The notes below the pieces were generated by a model, which was not told where the DNA came from, did not search any database, and saw only the letters and a program-made list of their open reading frames with translations. From contig JADHLF010000014.1 in NCBI GenBank assembly GCA_016780825.1, positions 1-48,144 on the forward strand: DNA of 48,144 nucleotides, given 5' to 3'. The stretch is from Planktomarina sp. (GTDB taxonomy: Bacteria; Pseudomonadota; Alphaproteobacteria; Rhodobacterales; Rhodobacteraceae). A program made the position numbers and the translations under genes. Positions 16,355-25,882 of this stretch are shown here, piece after piece (position 1 is the first letter of the stretch; every line of letters starts with the position of its first letter).

Positions 16355-17827
16355 TTATTGCTGCACGGTGAGGGCCAAAAAGCGGGGATCGCCGCCGCGA
16401 CGCACGAGCAAAAGCATCGTTTTTCGGCCGCTCTCAATGGTCGCGCTCACTTGCTCTTCAAATTCAGCAAGCGAGGTGACCTTCTCTTGGCCAGCCTCCA
16501 CAATCACATCCCCCGATTTCAAACCTTTTTCAAAGGCCTCAGAGGTTTCCAAAACATCCACAACCACCACGCCTTCCAAGCCAACCGCAAGATCCAAACC
16601 TTCGCGGATTTCATCGGTCAGATTCGACAGGGTGATCCCAAGATCCTCATAGTCTTTTGGCGCATCTTCATTGACCTCAGGCGCATCTGCGCGCGCCAGT
16701 TTTTCATCGTCACGGAGGCCAAGGGTAACGCTCAGCGTCACCTGCGCACCATCGCGCACCACAACCACATCAACCGCTTTGCCAACTTCTGTGTTGCCGA
16801 CAGTTTGCACCAAATCGCGCACGTCCTCGACCTCATGACCATCAAAGATCACGATCACATCGCCCTGCAATATTCCGGCATCTTTCGAGGGGCCCTCTGG
16901 CACGCCTGTTACAACGGCCCCGGCGGCCCGGTCCAAACCCTCAATGCTTTCGGCAATGTCTTCATCAACATCTTGGATACGCACGCCCAGCCAGCCCCGG
17001 CGAATTTCGCCATATTCGGTCAATTGTTCAACAACCCGGCTGACCACATTGGAGGCCATGGAAAAGCCAATGCCGATAGAGCCGCCATTGGGCGATAAAA
17101 TCGCGGTGTTCACACCCACAACTTCACCGTCAAGGTTGAACAAAGGCCCGCCGGAATTGCCCCGGTTGATCGCGGCATCCGTTTGAATATAGTCGTCATA
17201 GATCCCAGACAGGGCCCGGTTTCGGGCCGAGACGATGCCCGCGGAGACAGAAAATCCCTGGCCCAAAGGATTGCCCATCGCCACAACCCAATCGCCGACG
17301 CGCGCTGTGTCACTGTCGCCAAAGCTGACGAAAGGCAACGGTACGTCCGAGGAGACCTTCAGCACCGCAATATCGGTATTTTTATCGGTGCCGATGACCT
17401 TGGCGGCCAATCTTTCACCGGAGAAAAATTCCACTTCAATCTCATCGGCCCCTTCGATCACATGATTGTTGGTGACGATGAACCCATCGGCAGAAATCAC
17501 AAAACCCGACCCCAAGGCCGAGGAGCGGCTGGCCCCGCCATTGCCGCGGCGACGATCTTCGAATTCCCGAAAAAATTCCTCAAAAGGTGAGCCCTTGGGC
17601 ACAATCCCTCGCGGCATTTGATCAGCGCGACCCGCAATCACGGTTGTGGTGGTGATGTTCACCACGGAGGGGCTGATCTCATCAGCAAGATCGGCAAATG
17701 TATTTGGCATCATTTGCGCTGCGGCCTGAAAAGCCTGAAAGATCAGCAGACAAAGTGCCGCCGCAAAAACCCAAGTGGCGCGGTAAACTGCAAAATCCTT
17801 GCGCTTAGATAAGGCAATCGAATTCAT
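16355..17827 (-). CDS. degP: Periplasmic serine protease of the DegP/HtrA (Do) family
   Basis: Envelope quality-control protease and chaperone. The 490-residue protein has an N-terminal membrane/signal segment (about residues 17-37), a trypsin-like domain with the triad His122 (TNNHVIEG), Asp152 (NTDIAVLKV) and Ser225 (NRGNSGGPLF), then two PDZ domains (about 280-380 and 400-490), the second ending FLALTVQQ. I chose the ATG at 17827 because GGAG lies 8 bases upstream; the ATG four codons earlier overlaps that site. It follows hflK, hflC and a DUF2065 gene on the same strand, a common alphaproteobacterial grouping for membrane protein quality control; the gap of about 170 bases suggests its own promoter. 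Confidence 0.94.
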   Translation of the reverse strand: MNSIALSKRKDFAVYRATWVFAAALCLLIFQAFQAAAQMMPNTFADLADEISPSVVNITTTTVIAGRADQMPRGIVPKGSPFEEFFREFEDRRRGNGGASRSSALGSGFVISADGFIVTNNHVIEGADEIEVEFFSGERLAAKVIGTDKNTDIAVLKVSSDVPLPFVSFGDSDTARVGDWVVAMGNPLGQGFSVSAGIVSARNRALSGIYDDYIQTDAAINRGNSGGPLFNLDGEVVGVNTAILSPNGGSIGIGFSMASNVVSRVVEQLTEYGEIRRGWLGVRIQDVDEDIAESIEGLDRAAGAVVTGVPEGPSKDAGILQGDVIVIFDGHEVEDVRDLVQTVGNTEVGKAVDVVVVRDGAQVTLSVTLGLRDDEKLARADAPEVNEDAPKDYEDLGITLSNLTDEIREGLDLAVGLEGVVVVDVLETSEAFEKGLKSGDVIVEAGQEKVTSLAEFEEQVSATIESGRKTMLLLVRRGGDPRFLALTVQQ

Positions 17828-17994
17828 CTTTATCTCCATCTATGCCCATCTGCATCACACAGATCAGGCGCCTGTTGTCTTGATTAACTTAATGTAGTGC
17901 GGCAAGTTTTCAACGCAATGACCGATAAGACCCAGTCACCATCTCGTGAAGTCCAATTTCGGCGGAAAAACACTCATTGCGCCCAAGGGGCCGC

Positions 17995-18180
17995 CTAGAG
18001 GCTCAACGCCAAAAGAATGCAGCCACCAAGGCAAAGCAAAGCCCCCATGAGCCGGCGCGTAGAGATTGACAGGGTTCGAAGAGCTTTAAGAAGGGTCTCA
18101 AGGGCATGAGGGGCCAGTAGATAAACCAGCCCCTCTGCAATCATAACGGCCGCGAGGCCGAATAGGATTTTGTCAATCAC
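17995..18180 (-). CDS. DUF2065 family small membrane protein
   Basis: A 61-residue protein with two hydrophobic segments separated by a basic loop (LKALRTLSISTRRLMGAL), the pattern of DUF2065 proteins found directly behind hflC. Function unknown; the genetic link suggests a role with the HflKC complex. It starts with GTG at 18180, overlapping the hflC stop as GTGA, and so is likely translated by coupling. Confidence 0.85.
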   Translation of the reverse strand: MIDKILFGLAAVMIAEGLVYLLAPHALETLLKALRTLSISTRRLMGALLCLGGCILLALSL

Positions 18181-19064
18181 TCAGAAACACGCGGGGTTGC
18201 GGATTTCATATAGGTCAGAAACTCATGATCGGGTGGGATCACCAAGGTTGAATTTCCACCAAGGATGGAAGCCTCATAAGCCGCAAGCGAGCGATAGAAG
18301 TCAAAAAACTCAGGATCTGCACCGAAGGCATTCGCCAAAATTCGGGTCCGTTCCGCATCGGCTTCCCCTTCGATGATGAGCGCATCCCGTTTGGCGGCAG
18401 ATAGGGTTTCCTCATAGGTCCGATCCGCCACAGCTGTGACCCTTTGCGCCGCCTCGCGGCCTCGGGCGCGTTCATCGGTCGCTTCGCGTTCGCGCTCTGC
18501 GATCATCCGCTGCAACGTGGCGTCGAAGTTTTGCTCTGGCAAATTGGTTTGACGCAAACGCACATCAACCACGTCCAGCCCCAAATCCTTCGCCCGCGAT
18601 TGAGCCTCAACCCGGATCAGCTCCATCAAGCGGGACCGTTCGGGCGACAGAATGGCATTTGACGTCACCCCATCGGCCCCGAGAACCGCCCGGATCTGAC
18701 CGTCTAGAATGTCATTGAGCTGAATGCTGGCTTCGCGCTCGCCGCCCGCACCCAAGGCCTGACGGAATTGCACAATATCCGCGATGCGGTACATGACAAA
18801 AGCATCCACCTCGAGACGACGATCATCCGCCGGAGTCACCTCGATCACCGGAGTTTCCAACGATAAAATCCGGTCATCAAAGCGCACAACTTGATCCAGC
18901 CAAGGGATCTTAAAGCCCAAACCAGGATCGGTTTTGACCTGTTTGATTTGGCCAAACCGCAGCACCAGCACTTTTTCGCGCTCATCCACGATGAACAAAG
19001 ACATCAACCCACCAACCGCAATTACGGCGGCTATGATCACTGCAATACGAGATCTCATAGACAT
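18177..19064 (-). CDS. hflC: HflC, SPFH-domain regulator of membrane protease
   Basis: Subunit of the membrane HflKC complex that encloses FtsH and modulates its proteolysis. The 295-residue protein begins with one transmembrane helix (residues 6-26), followed by an SPFH/band 7 domain (VLRFGQIKQVKTDPGLGFKIP, then RILSLETPVIEVTP) and a helical region rich in Ala/Arg/Glu (REREATDERARGREAAQRV). It overlaps hflK by one base (TAATG) and DUF2065 by four. Confidence 0.95.
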   Translation of the reverse strand: MSMRSRIAVIIAAVIAVGGLMSLFIVDEREKVLVLRFGQIKQVKTDPGLGFKIPWLDQVVRFDDRILSLETPVIEVTPADDRRLEVDAFVMYRIADIVQFRQALGAGGEREASIQLNDILDGQIRAVLGADGVTSNAILSPERSRLMELIRVEAQSRAKDLGLDVVDVRLRQTNLPEQNFDATLQRMIAEREREATDERARGREAAQRVTAVADRTYEETLSAAKRDALIIEGEADAERTRILANAFGADPEFFDFYRSLAAYEASILGGNSTLVIPPDHEFLTYMKSATPRVSE

Positions 19065-20245
19065 TAGTTTGACCCTCCTTGCGAAGATTTGCGCAATTCA
19101 TTCAACGGCAAATAGGGCACAACACCCTGGCCGCCCTCGCCATTGTCCATGATGATCTTATCGACACTGCCCAAGACTTTTTCCAAAGTCTCAATATACA
19201 GGCGCCGGCGGGTCACCTCGGGGGCCTCTTTATATTCGGTCAAGACAGCCGAGAATTGGCTGGCCTCGCCCAAAGCGGCGTTGACGACAGAGGCGCGGTA
19301 GCCCTCTGCGGCCTCAAGCAACTGTGCCGCAGCACCCCGCGCTTCGGCAAGACGTTGGTTGGCATAGGCATCCGCTTGACGCTCGCGTTGATCGCGCTCT
19401 TGCTCTGCGGCTTGCACATCGCGGAAGGCATCAATCACGGACACGCGCTTTTGCGACCCATCCGCAGCGGTCACGATCACCTGACGGCTGGGCGGATCCA
19501 CTTTGTTAAAGTTGACCCGGACCACAGAAATCCCTGTCTGGCGCTCATCCAATGTTTTTTGGATCAATTGCCGCACATTCGCCTCAATCGCAGCACGATC
19601 TCGGTTCAAGATCGGCGCCAATTCCGATTGCGCAATCACTTCGCGCATCGCCGCTTCCGAAATCGCCCGGATGGATTGCTCAGGCTCCTTCAGGCTAAAC
19701 AAAAAATCCGAAGAATTCTTGATGTTCCAAACCACCTGAAAGTCGATATCCACGATGTTTTCATCCGTGGTCAGCATCAAGCCCAAACCGCTGTCACGGC
19801 TGTCATTGAGCCCGAGGGATTCTGTGCGGTTGGTTGTGACGTTGAACTTCTCATAGGTCACAAAAGGCCAAGGCGCGAAATTGAGACCATTGGTGCCAAT
19901 TTCATTGAATTCTCCGAGGAAGAGCTCAACAGATTGTTCCTCTGGCTTGACCGTGTAGAAGGAGGCGAACAACCACATGCCAACGGCTGCAAGACCCGCC
20001 AGAACAAAAGTGCTGCGCGGGATGCCGGCATCTGAGCCGCCCGATCCGCTGCCACCACCTGTGCCACCGCTGCCTTTTCCACCCATCAGCACGCGCAATT
20101 GCTCCTGACCTTTGCGCATCAACTCGTCAATTTCCGGGATTTGCGGCCCGTCTGGCCCCCGATCATTTCCGCCGCCATTGCCTTTGTTGCCTCGATTGCC
20201 GCCGCTTCCGCCGCCGCCCCAAGGTCCACCGTTATTATCCGCCAT
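19064..20245 (-). CDS. hflK: HflK, SPFH-domain regulator of membrane protease
   Basis: Partner of HflC. The 393-residue protein has a glycine/asparagine-rich cytoplasmic head (residues 1-70), one transmembrane helix (about 73-95), an SPFH domain (VKPEEQSVELFLGEF onward) and a coiled-coil region with EQERDQRERQADAYANQRLAEARG. The Gly-rich head is typical. GAAGGGAAA precedes the ATG at 20245. It lies 63 bases after gor on the same strand. Confidence 0.95.
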   Translation of the reverse strand: MADNNGGPWGGGGSGGNRGNKGNGGGNDRGPDGPQIPEIDELMRKGQEQLRVLMGGKGSGGTGGGSGSGGSDAGIPRSTFVLAGLAAVGMWLFASFYTVKPEEQSVELFLGEFNEIGTNGLNFAPWPFVTYEKFNVTTNRTESLGLNDSRDSGLGLMLTTDENIVDIDFQVVWNIKNSSDFLFSLKEPEQSIRAISEAAMREVIAQSELAPILNRDRAAIEANVRQLIQKTLDERQTGISVVRVNFNKVDPPSRQVIVTAADGSQKRVSVIDAFRDVQAAEQERDQRERQADAYANQRLAEARGAAAQLLEAAEGYRASVVNAALGEASQFSAVLTEYKEAPEVTRRRLYIETLEKVLGSVDKIIMDNGEGGQGVVPYLPLNELRKSSQGGSN

Positions 20246-20308
20246 TCAGCTGTTTCCCTTCACAGTCATTCTGCGCTTCTGTTCTATCTGTGCTCTGCTT
20301 GGAAAATT

Positions 20309-21667
20309 TCAAGCGCTCCGCACAGGAGTTTTCATTGTCACAAGTTCTTCAGACACCGTGGGATGCACGGCACACACTCGGTCAAAATCTTCTTTTGTTG
20401 CTCCCATTTTCACCGCTATCCCAGCCAGTTGGATCATTTCACCAGCACCGTCGGCGACGATGTGACAGCCCAAAATCTTACGGGTCTTTTGGCTGACAAC
20501 CAGTTTCATTAACACTTTGTTCGGCGCATCAATAAAGGAAATATTCATTGGGCGAAAGGCAGTTGCATAGACTTCAATCGGCTCTTGCGCGCGGGCTTGC
20601 TCTTCGCTGAGGCCAATTGTGCCAAATTCCGGTTGGGTGAAGACCGCCGTAGGGATCAATGCGTGATCCACAGGGGTCGGATTGCCCTTCAGGGCGGTCT
20701 CCACAAAAGCCATTCCTTCACGGATCGCCACGGGTGTCAGATTGACACGGTTGGTCACATCCCCGATCGCATAAATCGACGGCACAGAGGTCTGAGAAAA
20801 CGCATCCACCTGCACCGCGCCCGCTGCATCCAGACCGATGCCCAGCGCCTCAAGCCCCAATCCTGTGCTTTTAGGGGTGCGGCCTGTGGCATACATCACA
20901 CAGTCAAAGTCATGGCGCGCGCCTTTTGTATCTGTCACGCAGTACCCCGCCCCTTGCTTTTCGATGCGGGCCACATTTGTGTGCATGTGCATCTGGACAC
21001 CACGCTCTTGCATGCCCTGCACAATCACGTCCCGGGCCTCTTGGTCAAAGCTGCGCAAGACGGCCTCGCCCCGATACCAAAGATGGGTTTGCACCCCGAG
21101 ACCATTGAGAATACCGGCAAATTCACAAGCAATATAGCCGCCGCCCACAATCAAGATGCGCTGCGGCAAAGCCTCCAGGTGAAAAATTTCATTCGAGGTG
21201 ATGGCATATTCGGCGCCAGGAACATCGGGCACTGAGGGCCAGCCGCCTGTGGCCAGCAATATCACCTTGGCCGTCACCACCCGATCATCGGCCAAACGCA
21301 CCGCATGCGGGCCGTCGACTGTCGCGCGCATATCGAAGGTCTCGACACCTGAGTTTTGCAACAGACGGCGATAGATCCCCTCCAGCCGATCCAGCTCACC
21401 TTCCAGATTGCGCCGAAATCCCGACCAGTTGAAATCGCCCATCTGCACGTCCCAACCATAAGCCGCAGCCTGCTCCATCGCAGGCGCATAGGTTGAGGCA
21501 AACACCATCAACTTTTTCGGCACGCAGCCACGGATGACGCAGGTGCCCCCGTAGCGGCTCTCTTCTGCCAATCCCACTTTGGCTCCGGTCTCTGACGCTG
21601 CCACACGCGCCGCGCGCACACCGCCAGAGCCACCACCAATTACAAAAAGATCATAATCAAAAGACAT
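20309..21667 (-). CDS. gor: Glutathione-disulfide reductase
   Basis: FAD enzyme that keeps glutathione reduced with NADPH. The 452-residue protein has the FAD motif GGGSGG (residues 11-16), the redox disulfide GGTCVIRGCVPKK (Cys43 and Cys48), the NAD(P)-binding VGGGYIACEFAG, the second FAD motif YAIGDVTNR and the C-terminal catalytic HPTVSEE. It is complete. A GGGGACGAAG stretch precedes the ATG. It sits between rpiA and hflK, 64 and 63 bases away, in one probable operon; NADPH supply through pentose phosphate reactions would suit the rpiA link. Confidence 0.95.
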   Translation of the reverse strand: MSFDYDLFVIGGGSGGVRAARVAASETGAKVGLAEESRYGGTCVIRGCVPKKLMVFASTYAPAMEQAAAYGWDVQMGDFNWSGFRRNLEGELDRLEGIYRRLLQNSGVETFDMRATVDGPHAVRLADDRVVTAKVILLATGGWPSVPDVPGAEYAITSNEIFHLEALPQRILIVGGGYIACEFAGILNGLGVQTHLWYRGEAVLRSFDQEARDVIVQGMQERGVQMHMHTNVARIEKQGAGYCVTDTKGARHDFDCVMYATGRTPKSTGLGLEALGIGLDAAGAVQVDAFSQTSVPSIYAIGDVTNRVNLTPVAIREGMAFVETALKGNPTPVDHALIPTAVFTQPEFGTIGLSEEQARAQEPIEVYATAFRPMNISFIDAPNKVLMKLVVSQKTRKILGCHIVADGAGEMIQLAGIAVKMGATKEDFDRVCAVHPTVSEELVTMKTPVRSA

Positions 21668-21731
21668 CTTCGTCCCCTATTGAAATCCAAAGCCCACCGC
21701 CACCTGATCTAAAACCCGACCATTTGGCGTG

Positions 21732-22451
21732 CTAAGGCCGAACATGCTCTTCAATGCGCCCATCGCTGGCGCCGAGAATGACTCGATCACAAATATTTAT
21801 AAATAAGCCATTTTCAACCACGCCCGGCACTTGATTGAGCGCGATGGCTAGGGCCGGCGCATCCGGGATGTGTCCAAGATGCAAATCGAGAATGAAATTC
21901 CCCTCGTCCGTCACAAAGGGGGCATCGCCCTGCATGCGTTGGGTGATATCGCGCCCGGCCAATCCGTGATCGGCCAAAAGGCGGGCAATGTGATCGCGCG
22001 AGGACGCCAATCCAAATCCCAGCACCTCCACTGGCAGTGGGAATTTACCGAGCTGAGGCACATTCTTATCAAAGTCAGCAATCACAATCATCCGATCTGA
22101 GGCAGAGGCGACGATCTTTTCCTGCAAAAGCGCCCCGCCACCGCCCTTGATAAGGTTCAGAGCAGAATCAAATTCATCAGTGCCATCAATCGTGATGTCC
22201 AAATGGCCCGCTTGATCCAGAGTCACCACGTCCAAACCCAGCTCGCGGGCCAAATCTGCGGTGCGGGTTGAGGTGGGCACGCCCTGTATGCGCAGCCCTT
22301 CGGTTTTCACCCGCTCCGCCAAACACCGCACCATCCAAGCCGCCGTAGAGCCGGTTCCAAGCCCCAGTTTCATACCATCTTCGACCAATTCAACAGCCCG
22401 TTTGGCCGCGACGAATTTTGCCTGATCGGCGGGGGATAAATCGGCAAACAT
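21732..22451 (-). CDS. rpiA: Ribose-5-phosphate isomerase A
   Basis: Interconverts ribose 5-phosphate and ribulose 5-phosphate in the pentose phosphate pathway. The 239-residue protein has the substrate loop GLGTGSTAAWMV, the catalytic DGTDEFD segment (ITIDGTDEFDSALNLIKGGGGALLQEK region, with its acid and lysine) and the C-terminal VVENGLFINICDRVI. I place the start at the ATG at 22451, nine bases after AGGAG; an in-frame TTG three codons earlier would fall right against that site. Confidence 0.95.
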   Translation of the reverse strand: MFADLSPADQAKFVAAKRAVELVEDGMKLGLGTGSTAAWMVRCLAERVKTEGLRIQGVPTSTRTADLARELGLDVVTLDQAGHLDITIDGTDEFDSALNLIKGGGGALLQEKIVASASDRMIVIADFDKNVPQLGKFPLPVEVLGFGLASSRDHIARLLADHGLAGRDITQRMQGDAPFVTDEGNFILDLHLGHIPDAPALAIALNQVPGVVENGLFINICDRVILGASDGRIEEHVRP

Positions 22452-22460
22452 GTAAAGCAA

Positions 22461-22823
22461 CTCCTGGTGATTTTCGCCCCTTTATAGACCGAAGTCCCCC
22501 CAATGCGCGAGGCCCGATTTTAACTTTCAGACCCGGCCTCGGCCCGGCTTAGACCCAACCGAGGCCCGGCCTAGAAAAGGACGCCACATCGCAGAGCCGC
22601 CCAGCCAAAATACTTTGCCATATGGCACCACAGGGCCGCGCCGGCCTGCCCTCAATTCTTTGTTGAAATGGCCTTGTTCAGAGATCCTTAACCACAGCGC
22701 GCCCCATATTCCCTTGCTGTATGAGAGGCGCAGACGTAGACCTAGGGGAAAGTGTCGCATTTCCGCCGACACGGCCTGCCAAATCATGGTCAACCCGAGC
22801 CAACCACTCCTACGAGGTCTTTA
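22461..22823. other. Spacer between divergent rpiA and sdaA with GC-rich repeats
   Basis: No supported gene. Near the rpiA side an inverted repeat GGCCTCGG (22535-22542) / CCGAGGCC (22559-22566) is interleaved with two imperfect direct copies of GGCCCGGCYTAGA. A minus-strand frame of 88 codons (22527-22793) crosses these repeats and has no recognisable family. Promoters of rpiA and sdaA must lie here. I saw no glycine or other known riboswitch before sdaA. Confidence 0.5.
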
Positions 22824-24197
22824 ATGTTTTTATCTGTTTTTGACATGTTTAAAATCGGCATTGGGCCAAGCTCATCGCATACGATGGGACCAATGGTTGC
22901 GGCGGGTATGTTTTTGGACCTGCTGCGCGCCAGCCCCTTTGCGGCCGCAGGGCTCAAAGCGCGCCTGCATGGTTCCTTGGCTTTCACCGGTGTGGGCCAT
23001 GCAACAGATCGCGCAACGCTTCTCGGTTTGGCTGGATTTTCGCCCGAAACCTATGACGCCGCCAAAGCTGAAGCCACGTTAGACGCCATGAAGCGCAGCA
23101 AAACCGTCAGCCCTGATGGTCTTGGAACACTTCGGCTCGATCCGGCCAGTGACATCGTATTTGACTTTGGCCCCTCCCTACCGGGTCATGCCAATGGTAT
23201 GATCCTCATGGCGACGGATGCGCAGGACGATGTGCTCCTGCAACAGACTTATTATTCGATCGGCGGCGGTTTTGTGGTGACAGCTGAGGATATGGCCAGC
23301 GGGGTGTCGACCGGTGACATGGACCCCTACCCCCATGAGTTCAATACCGCCAATGAACTGCTGGCCCTTTGCGCGGCTCAAGGAAAATCCATCGCCCAGA
23401 TCAAACGCGAGAATGAGTTGAGCCGCCACAGCGCGGCCGCGCTTGACCGCGGCCTGGCCAGAATCTGGGAGGTGATGAACGATTGCATCAATCGCGGGCT
23501 CGACCGGGGCGGCATTCTGCCCGGCGGCTTGAATGTCAAACGCAGAGCCAAACCCATACATGAGGCTTTGATGGCCGAGCGTGGGCTTAATATGCCCGCC
23601 CCGCACACGATCAATGATTGGATGAGCGTTTACGCCATGGCGGTCAATGAAGAGAATGCCGCCGGCGGGCAGGTCGTGACCGCACCGACCAATGGCGCGG
23701 CCGGAGTGGTCCCCGCCACCCTGCGCTATTGGCTTGATCATGTGCCCGGCGCCACGCCAAGCCGCATCCCAGAATTTCTACTCACCGCCGCCGCCATCGG
23801 CGGCCTCATCAAAGTCAACGCCAGCATCTCAGGGGCAGAATGCGGCTGCCAAGCGGAAGTGGGCAGTGCTTCGGCCATGGCCGCCGCCGGCCTTTGCGCC
23901 GTTTTAGGCGGCAGCCCCGCACAGGTGGAAAACGCCGCAGAAATCGCTCTTGAGCATCACCTGGGCATGACTTGCGACCCGGTCAAAGGCCTCGTGCAAG
24001 TGCCTTGTATTGAGCGCAATGGGCTGGGCTGTATCAAAGCGGTCTCCGCCGCCAGCCTGTCGATGCGGGGCGATGGCACGCATTTGGTATCATTGGATGC
24101 CTGCGTGGAAACAATGCGGCAAACCGGTCTGGACATGCATGAAAAATACAAGGAAACTTCGCTCGGTGGATTGGCGGTAAATGTGCCCAACTGCTGA
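22824..24197 (+). CDS. sdaA: L-serine ammonia-lyase
   Basis: Iron-sulfur L-serine dehydratase, making pyruvate and ammonia. The 457-residue single-chain form has the beta domain start MFLSVFDMFKIGIGPSSSHT with the GPSSSHT motif, and the alpha domain with TAPTNGAAGVVPA and the cluster cysteines in SGAECGCQAEVG, MTCDPVKGLVQVPC. I start it at the ATG at 22824 (GAGG 8 bases upstream), as the family begins there; a longer frame adds 24 unrelated residues. It is followed after 30 bases by a transporter gene. Confidence 0.95.
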   Translation: MFLSVFDMFKIGIGPSSSHTMGPMVAAGMFLDLLRASPFAAAGLKARLHGSLAFTGVGHATDRATLLGLAGFSPETYDAAKAEATLDAMKRSKTVSPDGLGTLRLDPASDIVFDFGPSLPGHANGMILMATDAQDDVLLQQTYYSIGGGFVVTAEDMASGVSTGDMDPYPHEFNTANELLALCAAQGKSIAQIKRENELSRHSAAALDRGLARIWEVMNDCINRGLDRGGILPGGLNVKRRAKPIHEALMAERGLNMPAPHTINDWMSVYAMAVNEENAAGGQVVTAPTNGAAGVVPATLRYWLDHVPGATPSRIPEFLLTAAAIGGLIKVNASISGAECGCQAEVGSASAMAAAGLCAVLGGSPAQVENAAEIALEHHLGMTCDPVKGLVQVPCIERNGLGCIKAVSAASLSMRGDGTHLVSLDACVETMRQTGLDMHEKYKETSLGGLAVNVPNC

Positions 24198-24227
24198 TCA
24201 ATCCGAACCTTGAAATGAAAGAACTCC

Positions 24228-25112
24228 ATGGCGCAGGATAACAATCGGTTAGGTCTCTTATTGATGATTGGCTTTTGTATTCTGGCGCCGGCCAGTGATG
24301 CTTTAGTCAAGATTTTGGGCGATGGCATTCCCCTGCTTCAGGTGGTGATTGCCCGGTTTATCGCCCAGCTGCTCTTGGTACGCCGCAACCTGTGGACCAG
24401 CCGCCGCGACACTTGGATGCGGGCGGATCGAATTGGTTATGTCATTCTGCGCTCGGTTCTGCATCTGGTGGCGATTTCTTTCTTCTTTCTCTCACTGCGC
24501 TACCTGCCCCTCGCCGATGCCATCGCAATTGCCTATGTCCTGCCCTTCCTGATCTTGGGCGTGGGTTGGATGACCGGAGATCGGGCAAGCCCTTTGAGCC
24601 TTGGGCTCTGCCTGTTGGGTTTCATCGGCACTTTGATGGTGGTGCAGCCCAGCTTTGCCGAGGTCGGTTGGCCTGCGCTCTTGCCGCTGGTTGTGGCCGT
24701 TTTATTCACCGGCTTTATGTTCATCACCCGCAAGATTTCAAAACATATCGACCCCATCGACCTGCAAGCGGCAAATGGAGTCTGCGCCATGGTGATCCTC
24801 TTGCCCATTGCCGCTTTCGGCTCGGCCTTGGACATTCCCGCTTGGACATTGGTCCCGGTCACAGGATTTGAATTTTACGCTTTGCTTGGTCTTGGGATCT
24901 TGGGCACTTTGGCGCATTTATGCATGACATGGGCGCTGCGCTATGCCTCTGCGCCCACAGTCGCCCCGGTGCAATATCTGGAAATTCCTTTCGGAGCGCT
25001 CTACGGTCTGCTGCTCTTCGGCGATCTGCCCAATGGCATGGCGGCCATTGGAATCATCGTGACGGTGACCGCTGGGCTATTGGTCGTGCGCTTCACCAAA
25101 GCCTCTGTCTAG
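24228..25112 (+). CDS. EamA/DMT family transporter
   Basis: A 294-residue protein of about ten membrane helices in two EamA repeats, with landmarks DALVKILGDGIPLLQVVIAR, YLPLADAIAIAYVLPF and, near the end, APVQYLEIPFGALYG. This subfamily is often annotated as RarD/YdcZ-like or S-adenosylmethionine/amino acid exporter, but the substrate is not readable. It may be co-transcribed with sdaA, which would suit an amino-acid role. Its last 36 bases overlap the end of the convergent thiamine kinase gene. Confidence 0.87.
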   Translation: MAQDNNRLGLLLMIGFCILAPASDALVKILGDGIPLLQVVIARFIAQLLLVRRNLWTSRRDTWMRADRIGYVILRSVLHLVAISFFFLSLRYLPLADAIAIAYVLPFLILGVGWMTGDRASPLSLGLCLLGFIGTLMVVQPSFAEVGWPALLPLVVAVLFTGFMFITRKISKHIDPIDLQAANGVCAMVILLPIAAFGSALDIPAWTLVPVTGFEFYALLGLGILGTLAHLCMTWALRYASAPTVAPVQYLEIPFGALYGLLLFGDLPNGMAAIGIIVTVTAGLLVVRFTKASV

Positions 25113-25751
25113 CGCCTCCAGAACAGTCGCAAGACAGCAGCGCGGCAGGATTGCCAGCAAACCCGGCCCATCCACGGTAATCTCCAGCGCACCGCCCAAG
25201 GCAACATTTGACGTCGCAATTTGCCCCACCGGGCTCATGGCCGCCTTCGACAGCGGCCAGCGCACCCCGCGCAAACTCGCTTCCACAGCCACCATGGGAT
25301 AAAACCCCACGGGGGTCTCAGCTTCCAGATCCACAGAAAATTTTTGCGGCACAACAAAAACCAGCTGCGCCTCATCAATCAAGACCACGGGCCGCGGTTC
25401 ATTCAGAAGGGCAGAGAAAGCTGCCAATTGGTGATCCAAGCGCCCGCCAAGGAACCCCACACCCAAAAAAATATCCGCATCACAGAGCGCGAGGCATTTT
25501 TGGAAATCCGTGGTCTCCTGATCTGTGATATGCGCCACTGCCTGACCGGCCGGCAGGTCTTGTTGCGAATCCATATCGCCCACCACCAATGCCACCTGAG
25601 CCCCGGCCTGTTCGGCCGCCCAAAACCCGCCATCGGCCGCCACAATCGCGTCCGAATAGGCTGAAATTTCTCGGATCAATTCAGAGGTTGACGGGCCAGC
25701 CCCGATTAACAACGTTCGGGGCGCGCGGCATAAATAAGTCTCATGAGCCAT
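25077..25751 (-). CDS. thiN: Thiamine diphosphokinase
   Basis: Transfers diphosphate from ATP to thiamine to give the active cofactor. The 224-residue protein has the N-terminal catalytic-domain motifs ADGGFWAAEQAG, GDMDSQ and TDFQKCLAL and GFLGGRLDHQLA, and a C-terminal beta-rich substrate domain with GVRWPLSKAAMSPVGQIATSNVA. Full length. The final 36 bases overlap the convergent EamA gene. A thiamine-diphosphate enzyme is encoded at 1598-3184, but there is no closer link. Confidence 0.92.
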   Translation of the reverse strand: MAHETYLCRAPRTLLIGAGPSTSELIREISAYSDAIVAADGGFWAAEQAGAQVALVVGDMDSQQDLPAGQAVAHITDQETTDFQKCLALCDADIFLGVGFLGGRLDHQLAAFSALLNEPRPVVLIDEAQLVFVVPQKFSVDLEAETPVGFYPMVAVEASLRGVRWPLSKAAMSPVGQIATSNVALGGALEITVDGPGLLAILPRCCLATVLEALDRGFGEAHDQ

Positions 25752-25882
25752 TCTATCACATCACCATCTTTCTTTTCACCGGATTTCACAGGGCCCACCG
25801 AAAACGCCATGCGCGGTCTTAATAATTTTGAAGGGCCGCGCGCCTATGAAGAGGTCAAACAGTTTGTCATCGGATTTTTCCC

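Noticed and set aside
22527..22793. 88-codon minus-strand frame between rpiA and sdaA
   Set aside because: It runs over GC-rich repeats, has no recognisable domain, and sits antisense to the sdaA promoter region.
22700..22823. Possible glycine or serine-responsive riboswitch before sdaA
   Set aside because: None of the conserved aptamer blocks of known classes could be found.
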